Source: Desulfovirgula thermocuniculi DSM 16036
Lineage (GTDB): Bacteria > Bacillota > Desulfotomaculia > Desulfotomaculales > Desulfovirgulaceae
Direction: 5' to 3'
Assembly (NCBI RefSeq): GCF_000429345.1
Contig: NZ_AUBR01000024.1
Coordinates: forward strand, 1 to 47,066
DNA: 47,066 bases
Shown here: positions 1-8,389 of the stretch, piece by piece
How positions within the stretch are numbered: the first letter of the stretch is position 1
How the letters are laid out: every line of letters starts with the position of its first letter
Program-made: the position numbers and the translations under genes
Notes under the pieces: model-generated
What the model was told of the DNA's origin: nothing
What the model saw: only the letters and a program-made list of their open reading frames with translations
Databases searched by the model: none

Positions 1-465
1 TACGACCCGCGGGTCTTACAGGGCATGGGGCTGGCCTACGCCACGGCGGCGCGGGGTGCGTGTCACCTGCGGGCCACCTTTTACAAGCCCGAGCTGGCGG
101 GGATCATCGACCCCAAGGCCGTGGAAGGCAAGGCGGAGCTGTTCATCGACTACGAAGACCGGCTGGCCATCTACGATGCCTTGATTCTCTGCCGCTTTTA
201 CCGCGACCTCGTGCTGTGGGAGGACCTGGTGGAGCTGGTGAACGCCACCACGGGGCTGGGCTTAGACGAGGGGAACTTGCGCGGCATAGCCAGGCGCATT
301 GTGGAGGCCACGCGGAAATTCAACCTGCGTGAAGGGTTAACGAAAGAAGACGACAGCCTGCCGCAGCGCTTCTTTACCGAGCCCCTGGAGAACGGAGACG
401 TCCTGCCGCGGGAGAATTTTGCGCGGCTCTTGGCCGACTACTACCGCCTGCGGGGGTGGGAGTGA
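1..465 (+). CDS. Aldehyde:ferredoxin oxidoreductase, C-terminal part (cut by window edge)
   Basis: The reading frame is open from the first base and ends with TGA at 463-465; only the last ~154 residues are present. The end (RLLADYYRLRGWE) resembles the C-terminal helix of the complete AOR at 5268-7232 (LREYYRARGWDEE), and the helical segment with YDALILCRFYRD is typical of AOR domain 3, including the Cys that supplies the last [4Fe-4S] ligand. The family oxidises aldehydes to acids with tungstopterin and ferredoxin in the cytoplasm. The cofactor domain lies outside the window, so the subtype cannot be assigned. It is the first of two AOR copies here. Confidence 0.85.
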   Translation, partial: YDPRVLQGMGLAYATAARGACHLRATFYKPELAGIIDPKAVEGKAELFIDYEDRLAIYDALILCRFYRDLVLWEDLVELVNATTGLGLDEGNLRGIARRIVEATRKFNLREGLTKEDDSLPQRFFTEPLENGDVLPRENFARLLADYYRLRGWE

Positions 466-535
466 GGAAGGGACGTTGGGCTGGCCTAGGGTTGTTGCGC
501 TTCTATCTAACACTCGGTAAAGGAGGGTGAGCCTT

Positions 536-748
536 ATGAAAGACTTGGCGCGCGTGCTGGTAGTATGGATCTTTCTCTGGATCTGGTGCTACGTGGGGGT
601 AGGGCTCCTGGCACCTTCCCTCAGGTCCGTCCCCGGCCCTCTGGGGGTGTCGTGGACGGGCTGGCTGGGGCCCTGGGTTTACTATTTTGGCTCTGCGGCC
701 ATCTCCGTCTGGGCCGCGCAGGTGATTGCCAGGAAAATGGAGCGCTAG
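536..748 (+). CDS. Small membrane protein paired with the sodium:solute symporter
   Basis: A 70-residue protein with two hydrophobic segments (about residues 5-25 and 45-63) ending in a basic tail (ARKMER). I start it at ATG 536 because AGGAGG at 521-526 lies 9 bases upstream; the GTG at 527 directly abuts that site and is unlikely. It is 17 bases ahead of the symporter gene and surely cotranscribed. Small two-helix proteins commonly precede SSS-family transporters (the YhdT-PanF arrangement in E. coli is one example), so an accessory role is inferred. I cannot assign it to a family with certainty. Confidence 0.75.
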   Translation: MKDLARVLVVWIFLWIWCYVGVGLLAPSLRSVPGPLGVSWTGWLGPWVYYFGSAAISVWAAQVIARKMER

Positions 749-765
749 GGAGGAGGTATTGATTA

Positions 766-2322
766 ATGGTCAGCGGAACCAACCCGTGGGTGGTAGGCAT
801 ATTTATCGTTTACTTTATCGTCCTGCTTTACTTTGGCCTCATTGGTTATCGTAAAACCAAGACTTTAGCCGACTACCTGGTGGCCGGTAACTCCATGGGC
901 CTGCTTTTGGGAGTGGGTACCTTTGCCGCCACCTGGATGAGCGCCGTGTCACTCCTGGGGTTGCCCGGCTACATTTACGCCTACGGCCTAAACGGCATTT
1001 ACTACGGCGTCGGCAGCTGGTTCTTTGCCACCGTGCCCATCATCATCCTGGCCTACAAGCTGCGCCGCAAGCCGGTGACCACCGTCCCGGAGTTCTACCT
1101 GGCCAGGTACAACAGCCGTCCCCTGCAGGCACTGGGCGGCGCCCTCATTGCCCTCTTTTACATCCTCTACGTGGTTATCCAGCTGCGGGGCTTCGGCATT
1201 GTGGTCAACACCATGACAGGCATTCCCTACGAGTGGGCTGTTATCGGCTGCTGGGTTTTTCTTATCTACACCACCTTTGGCGGCTTTTATTCGGTGGCCT
1301 GGACCGACCTGATGAACTTTATCGTGCTGACCATCGGTGCCTGGGTGGCGGCCATTGCCGGCATAGCCATGTCCGGCGGGCTGGGGGAAATGTTTGCCAC
1401 CTTAAATTCCCTGGGTACCGTTCCCCTTGAGGGGGCCAAGGGGATGCCGGGCAAGGTTACCCCGCCCGGCGGCCTGCTGGACGCCTGGACGCTGACCCTG
1501 TGGCCCTGGTTGACTATGGTCGGCGTGTTCATGGGCTGGGGCCTGGGCCACGCGGCCAACCCGCAGTACGCCGTGCGCCTCCTGGCCTCCCGGGACATCC
1601 CCACGGCGGCGCGCATGGGGGGCTACAGCGTGGCGGCCATGTGCTTCTCCTACCTGGGGGTAATCCTGGCCGGCCTTGCCGCCCGCGCCCTGGTGCCCAC
1701 CCTGCCGGCCAAGGTGGGTAGCATTGACTACGCCCTGCCTTATGTGGCCAACCAGCTCTTCCACCCCATCCTGGTAGGCTTCCTGCTCACGGGCATTGCG
1801 GCAGCGGCCATATCTTCGGCCAACTCCCAGTTGCTGCTTATGGCCAGCGGCATTTCCTACGACATCGTGAAATTTTTCCGCCCCAACATTGACGACAAAA
1901 AGTTGCTCACCTACAGCAAGGCCGCCGTGGCCCTGGGGAGCCTGGTCAGCCTGGCCATTGCCCTGAACCCGCCTAAGGCCGTGCTCATCTTTGGCGGCTA
2001 CGTGTGGGGTCTGTTTGCCGCCACCTTCCTGGCGCCGGTTTACCTGGGCTGCTTCTGGAAGCGCGGCACCAAGGAGGGCGCCTTTGTGGGCATCATCCTG
2101 GGGTTCATTGCCGCCGTCCTCTGGACGCCCATGTGGACGGGCATGGGCGGCAAGAGCCCCGTGCACCCGGCGGTGCTGGGCGTCGTCGCCTCCGTTGCCG
2201 GCTACGTCGTGGCCTCCCTGCTGAGCAAGCCCACGCCGGTGGAAAACCTCAAGCACTACTTCGACGACGTGGAAGGGGAGGCCAGAGGGTCTTCTCCCTC
2301 GCAGACCGTAGTTTCGGGTTAA
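766..2322 (+). CDS. Sodium:solute symporter (SSS family)
   Basis: A 518-residue polytopic membrane protein with about 13 hydrophobic segments. The N-terminal part (YLVAGNSMGLLLGVGTFAAT, then TTVPEFYLARYNSR) and the ISSANSQLLLMASGISYDIV segment are typical of the SSS/PanF-like family, which couples uptake of organic acids, vitamins or amino acids to sodium entry. The start ATG has AGGAGGT 9 bases upstream. It follows its small membrane partner and is followed by a hairpin terminator. The neighbouring malic enzyme and AOR genes hint at an organic-acid substrate, but the sequence alone does not tell. The last ~30 residues are a hydrophilic cytoplasmic tail. Confidence 0.9.
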   Translation: MVSGTNPWVVGIFIVYFIVLLYFGLIGYRKTKTLADYLVAGNSMGLLLGVGTFAATWMSAVSLLGLPGYIYAYGLNGIYYGVGSWFFATVPIIILAYKLRRKPVTTVPEFYLARYNSRPLQALGGALIALFYILYVVIQLRGFGIVVNTMTGIPYEWAVIGCWVFLIYTTFGGFYSVAWTDLMNFIVLTIGAWVAAIAGIAMSGGLGEMFATLNSLGTVPLEGAKGMPGKVTPPGGLLDAWTLTLWPWLTMVGVFMGWGLGHAANPQYAVRLLASRDIPTAARMGGYSVAAMCFSYLGVILAGLAARALVPTLPAKVGSIDYALPYVANQLFHPILVGFLLTGIAAAAISSANSQLLLMASGISYDIVKFFRPNIDDKKLLTYSKAAVALGSLVSLAIALNPPKAVLIFGGYVWGLFAATFLAPVYLGCFWKRGTKEGAFVGIILGFIAAVLWTPMWTGMGGKSPVHPAVLGVVASVAGYVVASLLSKPTPVENLKHYFDDVEGEARGSSPSQTVVSG

Positions 2323-2339
2323 GGGCGGGTAGCAGTGAA

Positions 2340-2393
2340 GGGGGATTCCCCGCTTCCCCGGCGAGGGGCGGGGACTCCCTCCTTTTAATTTTT
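2340..2393 (+). terminator. Probable rho-independent terminator after the symporter
   Basis: A G-rich arm at about 2340-2358 can pair with 2364-2382 (GGGGCGGGGACTCCC), with small bulges, and is followed by TTTTAATTTTT. It would separate the symporter operon from the sensor/malic enzyme genes. Confidence 0.55.
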
Positions 2394-2414
2394 CAGCGCC
2401 GGAGGAGGAGAAGT

Positions 2415-2756
2415 ATGGTGCCGGAAAAAGACAACGGCCTGGAACTGCTGCATTGCTTTGCCAGGGTTGCCCCGTATATAAACCAGCTGGCCCCCGAGGA
2501 CACGGCGGTGGCCGTGGCCACCCGGGAGAAATACCTTGCCTACGTGCCCGGGCGGAAAAAGAACCTTTTAGAAGAGCTAAAGAAGCACTTGGAAGAGGTC
2601 AGCGAGAGGGCTAAAATATTAGAAAAAGTTACCGAAGCCCAGGTAAAGTTAATGGAGTCGCTTTCCCAGATGATCGCCAGGCTGGAGCCCGTTGCCCTGG
2701 AGCTCCTGCGCATGGCCAGGAGTGTTTCCCACAAAGAAGAATCAAGTGAGGAGTGA
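2415..2756 (+). CDS. Truncated chemoreceptor-type sensory protein with coiled coil
   Basis: A 113-residue soluble protein starting at ATG 2415 behind GGAGGAGGAG. Residues ~15-48 (APYINQLAPEDTAVAVATREKYLAYVPG) look like the first half of the cytoplasmic sensor domain found in many clostridial methyl-accepting proteins, as in the protein at 38415-39263 (APAIRKLLGDEVGIYISDTSHLLY). The rest of that domain is missing; the chain passes straight into a long amphipathic helix (residues ~50-105) that would form a coiled coil. There is no membrane segment and no methyl-accepting signalling tip. It immediately precedes malic enzyme. Function unknown; a small ligand-binding or dimerising partner is possible. 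Confidence 0.6.
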   Translation: MVPEKDNGLELLHCFARVAPYINQLAPEDTAVAVATREKYLAYVPGRKKNLLEELKKHLEEVSERAKILEKVTEAQVKLMESLSQMIARLEPVALELLRMARSVSHKEESSEE

Positions 2757-2761
2757 ATGCC

Positions 2762-4180
2762 GTGAGCCTTTCTTTAAACATCGTGCTGCGCTTGAAGCTG
2801 GCCAACCGTCCGGGGGTCCTGGCCAGGGTGCTGGAGGTCGTGGCCGCCGAAGGGGGGAACCTGGGGGCCATCGACCTGGTGGCGGCCACCCCGCAGCATG
2901 TGGTCAGGGACCTCATGGTGCGGCTGGCCAGCGCGGAGAGCCTGGAAAGGATCGCCGGGGCCTTAAAGCAGCTCCCCGGCGTTGAGTTGCTGCACGTGGC
3001 GGACAGGGTTTACCTGCGTCACCTGGGCGGCAAGATCGAGGTCGGCCTGAAGGCGCCTCTTAAAAACTGGGAGGACCTCTCGCTGGTGTACACGCCGGGT
3101 GTGGCCCGCATTGCGAAAGACGTGGCCCAAAACCCCCTTTCAGCCTACCGGCTGACCATGAAGGGCAACTTTGTGGCCATTGTCACCGACGGCTCGGCGG
3201 TGCTGGGCCTGGGCAACCTGGGCCCCCTGGCCGCCCTGCCCGTCATGGAGGGTAAGGCGGCCCTCTTCAAGCAGTTTGCCGGTGTAGACGCCGTGCCGCT
3301 CTGCCTTAACGTGCACGAGCCCGAGGAGATAGTGAGGGTTGTGGCCGCCATATCACCCGCCTTTGGCGGCATCAACCTGGAGGACATTGCCGCCCCCAAG
3401 TGCTTTGAGGTGGAGGAGAGGCTGCGGGAGCTTTTAGACATACCCGTCTTCCACGACGACCAGCACGGCACGGCCATTGTGACCCTGGCGGCCCTGCTCA
3501 ACGCCCTGAAGGTGGTGGGCAAGGACATCCGGGCCGTGAAGGTGGTCATCAGCGGCGCCGGGGCTGCCGGGGTGGCCATCACGAAGATCCTCTTGAGCGC
3601 CGGCGCGCGCCGCATTGTGGTTTGCGACCGGAAAGGAGCCATCGCGCGGGACAACCCGCCCAAAGAGCCGCACAAACGCTGGCTGGCCGCAAACACCAAC
3701 GAAGAGTGCCTTCACGGCAGCTTAAAGGAGGTCCTCGCGGGGGCGGACGTCTTCATCGGCGTTTCGGCGCCGGGCCTTCTCACACGGGAGAACGTCATGA
3801 AGATGGCCGATAACCCCGTGGTCTTTGCCCTGGCCAACCCCGACCCGGAGGTGGAGCCGGAGGAAATTTACGGGGTGGCAGGGGTTATTGCCACCGGCAG
3901 GTCCGACTACCCCAACCAGGTCAACAACGCCCTGGCCTTTCCGGGGGTCTTCCGCGGGGCGCTTAACTGCCACGCTCGCACCATCAACGAGGAGATGTGC
4001 CTGGCGGCGGCCCACGCCCTGGCCGGGGTCATACCGGACGACCAGCTGAGTGCGGAGAACATCATCCCCTCGGTGTTCAACAAGGATGTAGTCCCTGCGG
4101 TGGCCAGGGCCGTGGAGGAGGCCGCGGCGCGCACAGGGGTGGCCAGGCCAATACCCGGCCCGGAAGGGAAAGGGGTGTAG
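2762..4180 (+). CDS. NAD(P)-dependent malic enzyme with N-terminal ACT domain
   Basis: A 472-residue cytoplasmic enzyme that decarboxylates malate to pyruvate. Residues ~1-75 form an ACT-like regulatory domain (LANRPGVLARVLEVVAAEGGN). The catalytic part shows the malic-enzyme signatures SLVYTPGVA (catalytic Tyr), VMEGKAALF (Lys), FHDDQHGTAIV (metal-binding Asp) and a Rossmann motif GAGAAGVA. I chose GTG 2762 over the GTG at 2753, which overlaps the previous stop: GAGGAG at 2748-2753 is 8 bases from 2762. The ACT domain suggests allosteric control by a small molecule. It is tightly packed between the sensor-like gene and the MoeB-like gene. Confidence 0.9.
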   Translation: MSLSLNIVLRLKLANRPGVLARVLEVVAAEGGNLGAIDLVAATPQHVVRDLMVRLASAESLERIAGALKQLPGVELLHVADRVYLRHLGGKIEVGLKAPLKNWEDLSLVYTPGVARIAKDVAQNPLSAYRLTMKGNFVAIVTDGSAVLGLGNLGPLAALPVMEGKAALFKQFAGVDAVPLCLNVHEPEEIVRVVAAISPAFGGINLEDIAAPKCFEVEERLRELLDIPVFHDDQHGTAIVTLAALLNALKVVGKDIRAVKVVISGAGAAGVAITKILLSAGARRIVVCDRKGAIARDNPPKEPHKRWLAANTNEECLHGSLKEVLAGADVFIGVSAPGLLTRENVMKMADNPVVFALANPDPEVEPEEIYGVAGVIATGRSDYPNQVNNALAFPGVFRGALNCHARTINEEMCLAAAHALAGVIPDDQLSAENIIPSVFNKDVVPAVARAVEEAAARTGVARPIPGPEGKGV

Positions 4181-4183
4181 GCC

Positions 4184-4918
4184 GTGGGCGGAGAAAAGGG
4201 GCGCTACCACTACAACATCCTGCTTGCCGGGGTGGGAGAGGAGGGGCAAAAGAAGCTTTTGGCCTCCTCCGTCCTCCTGGTCGGCGCCGGCGGGCTGGGG
4301 TCGCCGGCGGCGTATTACCTGGCCGCCGCCGGGGTGGGACGGCTGGGGCTGGTGGACCCCGATGTGGTGGAGCTGTCGAACCTGCAGCGCCAGATCCTGC
4401 ACCGCACCGCCGACGTAGGGCGGCTGAAGGTGGAGTCGGCCCGCGAAAAGCTCCTGGCCTTAAACCCCGAAATAGAAGTGGAAGTTTTCGCCGCGCGCTT
4501 TTCTCCGGAAAATGCCGCCTCCCTGGTGGGCCGCTACGATGTGGTAATTGACTGCACCGACAACTTTGCCGCGCGTTTTTTGCTCAACGAAACCTGTCTG
4601 GCCCTGGGCAGGCCCTTTGTCTACGGCGGGGTGCTGGCCTACGCCGGGCAGGTAATGACGGTGGTGCCGGGGAAAGGTCCCTGCCTGCGCTGCATCTTCC
4701 CCCAGGAGCCCGGCCCGGAAGCCCCGAGCACGCGGGAGCTGGGCGTGCTGGGGGCGGTGCCGGGCGTCATCGGCGCGTTGCAGGCCACGGAAGCCGTAAA
4801 GTACCTCCTGGGCCTGGGCGACCTTCTGGTGGGCCGCCTGCTGGTGTACGATGCCCTGTTCATGTCCTTTACCGAAATCAAGGTGGAACAAAATCCCACC
4901 TGTCCCGCCTGCGCCTAG
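4184..4918 (+). CDS. ThiF/MoeB/HesA family adenylyltransferase
   Basis: A 244-residue E1-like enzyme of the type that adenylates the C-terminal glycine of a ubiquitin-fold sulfur carrier (MoaD or ThiS). Visible are the nucleotide-binding GAGGLGSPAAYYLAAAGVGR (~residues 33-52), the DPDVVELSNLQRQ helix, the catalytic region DCTDNFAARFLLNETC, and two zinc-binding CxxC pairs (CLRC at ~165 and CPAC at the C-terminus). GTG start three bases after malic enzyme. Its place directly before the ferredoxin-AOR pair suggests a role in maturing the pterin cofactor of AOR (MoeB-like), but ThiF-like function cannot be excluded. No MoaD-like gene is seen nearby. Confidence 0.85.
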   Translation: MGGEKGRYHYNILLAGVGEEGQKKLLASSVLLVGAGGLGSPAAYYLAAAGVGRLGLVDPDVVELSNLQRQILHRTADVGRLKVESAREKLLALNPEIEVEVFAARFSPENAASLVGRYDVVIDCTDNFAARFLLNETCLALGRPFVYGGVLAYAGQVMTVVPGKGPCLRCIFPQEPGPEAPSTRELGVLGAVPGVIGALQATEAVKYLLGLGDLLVGRLLVYDALFMSFTEIKVEQNPTCPACA

Positions 4919-5007
4919 CAGGCCGTTTTTTTCCCAAAAGAAGAGGTAATGCGCCGCCGGCGGCGAACACTTTTTAAAACCGCGCTTTTTGCCGGGGGTG
5001 TGTTATT

Positions 5008-5268
5008 TTGCCTAAGGGAGTGGCGGTGATCCCTGCCAGGTGCACGGGCTGCGGCACCTGCGCCCTGACCTGCTCCGTGGTCAACTGTGGCGAGTTTGGC
5101 CCTGCCCGCGGGCACATTTCCGTTGCGCGCCGCGAGTTTGCGGGGACTTTCGAGATCTCCTTTTCCTCCACCTGCAAGAGTTGCGGGACCTGCGCGCTGG
5201 CCTGCCCCTCGGGGGCCCTGCAGGTGGTGGAACTGGTTGAGGCCGCCGGTGAAAGGGGGCGGGCGTGA
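5008..5268 (+). CDS. Two-cluster 4Fe-4S ferredoxin partner of AOR
   Basis: An 86-residue protein with two cysteine groups: CTGCGTCALTC with a fourth Cys at SVVNC and a GPARGHI stretch, then CKSCGTCALACPSG. These resemble the HycB-like electron-transfer subunits found next to tungsten AORs, so it likely takes electrons from aldehyde oxidation. The start is TTG 5008 behind a weak GGGGGTG; no better start exists. The stop codon overlaps the ATG of AOR (TGATG), indicating translational coupling. The preceding 90 bases hold a small GC palindrome (near 4953-4966) and T-rich stretches but no clear promoter. Confidence 0.85.
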   Translation: MPKGVAVIPARCTGCGTCALTCSVVNCGEFGPARGHISVARREFAGTFEISFSSTCKSCGTCALACPSGALQVVELVEAAGERGRA

Positions 5269-7232
5269 TGTACGGCTACGCCGGAAAGATACTGGACGTG
5301 GACTTAAGCAACGGGAAAATAAGGGAGCTGCCCGTGGACGAGGGCCTGGCCAGGGAGTACCTGGGCGGCCTGGGCTTTAACGCCCGGCTGCTCTACGGGG
5401 AGATACCTGCCGGCGCCGACCTCCTGGGACCGGAAAACGTGCTCGTTTTTTGCGCCGGCGCGCTGGTGGGGACGAACGTGCCCACCGCTTCCCGCACCGA
5501 GGCCTCCGCCCTTTCCCCGGCCACCAACCTCTTCGGCACGGCAAACTCCGGCAACTTCTGGGGCGGCGAGCTGAAGTTTGCCGGCTTTGACGGGGTCATC
5601 ATCAGGGGGAAAGCACCGGCGCCGGTTTACCTCTTCATCGGCGACGGCCAGGCAAAAATACTGCCCGCCGGCCACCTCTGGGGGCTGGACGCCTGGGAAA
5701 CCGTGCGGCGCATCCGGGAGGAGCACCGGGACGAGGCCGTGCAGGTGGCGACCATCGGGCCGGCGGGCGAAAGGCTGGTCCGCTTTGCCAGCATCGAAAA
5801 CGGCCCCTTTGACGCCTGGGCGCGCACCGGCCTGGGGGCGGTGATGGGCAGCAAGAATTTAAAGGCCGTGGCGGTGCGGGGAAGGGGCACCGTAAAGGTG
5901 GCGAAAAAGAAGGACTTTCTGCGGGGGGTGGAGGAGGCTAAAAAGGCCATCTTTTCCTCCCCCTTCTACGGCCCCTTTTCCCGTTACGGCACCATGCTGG
6001 CCAGCCTGCCCTACCAGGAGTTCGGCGCCCTGCCGGGTCGCAACTTCCGCTGGGGCGCCCTACCCGGCTGGGAGGAAACCCGCAGCCGCAAGGCCATGCA
6101 TAAGTACACCTCGCGGGGCATTGCCTGCATGGCCTGCCCCCTTGCCTGCGCCCACTGGGTGGAGGTGAAGGAGGGGCCCCACGCGGGCCTGCGCTTAAAG
6201 GACCTGGAGGTCACCCCGGTCATCGGCTTTGGCGCCGGCTGCGATGTGGGCGACCTCGCCTCCGTAGCCGCGCTCACCGCGCTTTGCCAGCGCTTGGGGC
6301 TGGACATGGTTTCGGCCGCCGCCGTGGTGGCCTTTGCCATGGAGCTCTTTGAAAAGGGGATTATTTCCGCAAAGGACGTGGGCTTTCCCCTGGAGTGGGG
6401 GGACGAAGTAGCTGTGGCCAGGCTCCTGGAGATGATCGCCTTGCGGCAGGGCATAGGGGACGTCCTGGCCGAAGGAGTGCGGCGGGCCTCCCGGCACTTC
6501 CCCGGCGCGGAAAAGTGCGCCGTGGAGGTAAAGGGCCTGGAGCCCTTTCTCCTGGACCCGCGGGCCCGCTGGTCCACCTGGACCCTCGGCTACCTTACCA
6601 ATGTGCGCGGCGGGGACCACCTGCGCACGCGCAACCCCGTGGAAAACCTGCGCTACAACGAGAACCCCGTGCCCTACTTCACGGAAAAATTCGGCTTCCC
6701 GCCGGAAATGTACGAGGGCCTGGACATGCCGGAGCACCTAAAGCGGGAAATCTTCGACCCCGTCACCAGGGACGTGAACATTCCTAGGATGGCCAAGTGG
6801 TCCGAAGACCTCCTGGCCCTGTACAATTCCCTGGGCGTCTGCATCCGCCCGCCGCTTTTGCACACCATCGGGCCCACCATCCTGGCCCGCCTGTACTCCG
6901 CCCTCACCGGTGTGGACGTCACTCCCGAGGAGGCCATCCGGGCCGGGGAGCGCGCCTGGAACCTGCAAAAGCTCTTTAACCTGCGCCACGGGGAAAAGCC
7001 CGCCGATTCCGACTTCCCCCCGCGGTTTTACGAAGAAGGGGTGCAGGCCGGTCCCGCCGCCGGCAGGAAGCTTGACCGTGCCAAGGTGCGGGAGGTGCTG
7101 CGGGAATATTATCGGGCGCGGGGATGGGACGAAGAGACGGGCGTTCCCGGCAATGAGAAGCTGGCGGAGCTGAACTTAAAAGAGCTAGTCCAGGAGGGAG
7201 GCGTGGGAGACAAACCATGGAGATTTTCTTAA
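5268..7232 (+). CDS. Tungsten-dependent aldehyde:ferredoxin oxidoreductase
   Basis: A full-length 654-residue AOR that oxidises aldehydes to carboxylic acids (or runs in reverse at low potential) in the cytoplasm. The N-terminal domain begins MYGYAGKILDVDLSNGKI, as usual. The [4Fe-4S] ligands are C287-x2-C290-x3-C294 (CMACPLAC) plus C525 (NSLGVC). The motif NLFGTANSGNFWGGELK is in the pterin-binding domain. I prefer ATG 5268 to the GTG three bases earlier because it overlaps the ferredoxin stop. The tungstate permease gene overlaps its 3' end by 16 bases, tying enzyme and metal supply in one operon. Substrate range cannot be read from the sequence. Confidence 0.95.
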   Translation: MYGYAGKILDVDLSNGKIRELPVDEGLAREYLGGLGFNARLLYGEIPAGADLLGPENVLVFCAGALVGTNVPTASRTEASALSPATNLFGTANSGNFWGGELKFAGFDGVIIRGKAPAPVYLFIGDGQAKILPAGHLWGLDAWETVRRIREEHRDEAVQVATIGPAGERLVRFASIENGPFDAWARTGLGAVMGSKNLKAVAVRGRGTVKVAKKKDFLRGVEEAKKAIFSSPFYGPFSRYGTMLASLPYQEFGALPGRNFRWGALPGWEETRSRKAMHKYTSRGIACMACPLACAHWVEVKEGPHAGLRLKDLEVTPVIGFGAGCDVGDLASVAALTALCQRLGLDMVSAAAVVAFAMELFEKGIISAKDVGFPLEWGDEVAVARLLEMIALRQGIGDVLAEGVRRASRHFPGAEKCAVEVKGLEPFLLDPRARWSTWTLGYLTNVRGGDHLRTRNPVENLRYNENPVPYFTEKFGFPPEMYEGLDMPEHLKREIFDPVTRDVNIPRMAKWSEDLLALYNSLGVCIRPPLLHTIGPTILARLYSALTGVDVTPEEAIRAGERAWNLQKLFNLRHGEKPADSDFPPRFYEEGVQAGPAAGRKLDRAKVREVLREYYRARGWDEETGVPGNEKLAELNLKELVQEGGVGDKPWRFS

Positions 7233-7915
7233 ACGGTTTAAAAGAGGCCGTCCGCCTCCTGGCTTCCGGCGACCCGGAGGTGCTGGACATCACCTGGCGA
7301 ACGTTAAAAATATCTGGCCTGGCCACCCTGCTCAGCGTCATGGCCGGGGTGCCCCTGGGTGTACTTTTGGCCCTGACCCGCTTTCCGGGGCGGCGTTTCT
7401 TGATTAGCCTGGTGAACTTCGGCATGGGCCTGCCGCCGGTGGTGGTGGGGCTGGCCGTCTGGCTCACCTTTACCCGCTACGGGCCGCTGGGCTTTTTAAA
7501 CCTCCTCTACACCCCGGCGGCCATGGTGGTGGCCCAGGCCATCATTGCCACGCCCATTGTGGCCGGCTTTACCGTGGCCGCCGTGCAGTCGCTGCCCCCG
7601 AAGATTCCCCTGCAGATTTTGGCCCTGGGGGCCTCCCGCTGGCAGTTGCTCTGGCTCTGCGTGCGGGAGGTGCGGCTGGGCCTCCTGGCCGCCGTAATGG
7701 CCGGCTTTGGCGGGGTGGTTTCCGAAGTGGGGGCTTCCATGATGGTGGGGGGCAACATTGCCGGCAGCACGAGGGTCCTGACCACGGCCACGGTCCTGGC
7801 CGTGGGGCAGGGCAAGTACGAGCTGGCCTGCGCTCTGAGCATCATCCTCCTGCTGCTCTCCTACGCCGTTACGGCTGCCCTGACCCTGGCCCAACAGCGC
7901 AGCAGCTACACCTGA
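7217..7915 (+). CDS. tupB: Tungstate ABC transporter permease TupB
   Basis: A 232-residue inner-membrane permease with 5-6 hydrophobic segments. The EAA-like loop (ALGASRWQLLWLCVREVR) that contacts the ATPase is at ~145-162, and GGVVSEVGASMMVGGNI is characteristic of TupB/WtpB-like tungstate permeases. The start ATG lies inside the end of AOR. Its binding protein and ATPase are not adjacent: tupA and tupC lie at 16961-18588 on the other strand. This split layout is unusual for tupABC. No second permease gene is seen next to tupAC, so this protein is the likely partner. Confidence 0.9.
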   Translation: MEIFLNGLKEAVRLLASGDPEVLDITWRTLKISGLATLLSVMAGVPLGVLLALTRFPGRRFLISLVNFGMGLPPVVVGLAVWLTFTRYGPLGFLNLLYTPAAMVVAQAIIATPIVAGFTVAAVQSLPPKIPLQILALGASRWQLLWLCVREVRLGLLAAVMAGFGGVVSEVGASMMVGGNIAGSTRVLTTATVLAVGQGKYELACALSIILLLLSYAVTAALTLAQQRSSYT

Positions 7916-8361
7916 TGGCGGAGTGGTTTAAAATGCTGCAAGCGAGCGCAAAGGAGGTCTTTTACCAGGGCCTTTATAAAGGCGCTGCCACCACCTGGAA
8001 GCTGGCCAAAGTGGTGGTGCCCGTGTACGTCCTGGTAACGTTCTTGAAGCACACGCCCGTTTTGCCCTGGCTTACCGGGCTTTGCGCGCCGCTCATGGGT
8101 CATTTCGGCCTGCCCGGTGAGGCGGCCCTGGCCCTGGTGCTGGGCAATGTATTGAACCTGTACGCAGCCGTGGGGGTGATCACCTCCCTTGCCCTCTCCC
8201 CGCGGGAGGTGACCATCCTGGCCATGATGCTGCTCATCTCCCACAGCCTGCCCATGGAAGCGGCCGTCTGCGCGCAGGCGGGCGTAAACCCCCTGGTCAT
8301 GACCCTCTTCCGCCTCGGTGCCTCCCTGGCGGCCGGCCTTCTGCTCAACGCCCTCTTGTAA
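7915..8361 (+). CDS. Nucleoside-recognition (Gate) domain membrane protein, first of a pair
   Basis: A 148-residue membrane protein whose ATG overlaps the tupB stop by one base. The pattern VVVPVYVLVTFLKHTPVL ... GLPGEAALALVLGNVLNLYAAVGVI resembles the Gate (nucleoside recognition) domain of SpmA/SpmB and FeoB-associated proteins. It has about four hydrophobic segments and no enzymatic motif. It forms a pair with the next gene, as Gate-domain halves often do. Such proteins are thought to shape membrane channels, but the substrate here is unknown; its place after tupB may only reflect operon packing. Confidence 0.75.
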   Translation: MAEWFKMLQASAKEVFYQGLYKGAATTWKLAKVVVPVYVLVTFLKHTPVLPWLTGLCAPLMGHFGLPGEAALALVLGNVLNLYAAVGVITSLALSPREVTILAMMLLISHSLPMEAAVCAQAGVNPLVMTLFRLGASLAAGLLLNALL

Positions 8362-8389
8362 TCATGCGAGCGAAAAGGAGAGGTATCCC

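Noticed and set aside
1402-2256. 284-codon minus-strand ORF
   Set aside because: Antisense of the symporter gene with low-complexity composition.
5008-5268. Idea that the small ferredoxin is a degraded piece of the following AOR
   Set aside because: It has two complete cysteine groups, its own start and translational coupling; AOR itself is full length.
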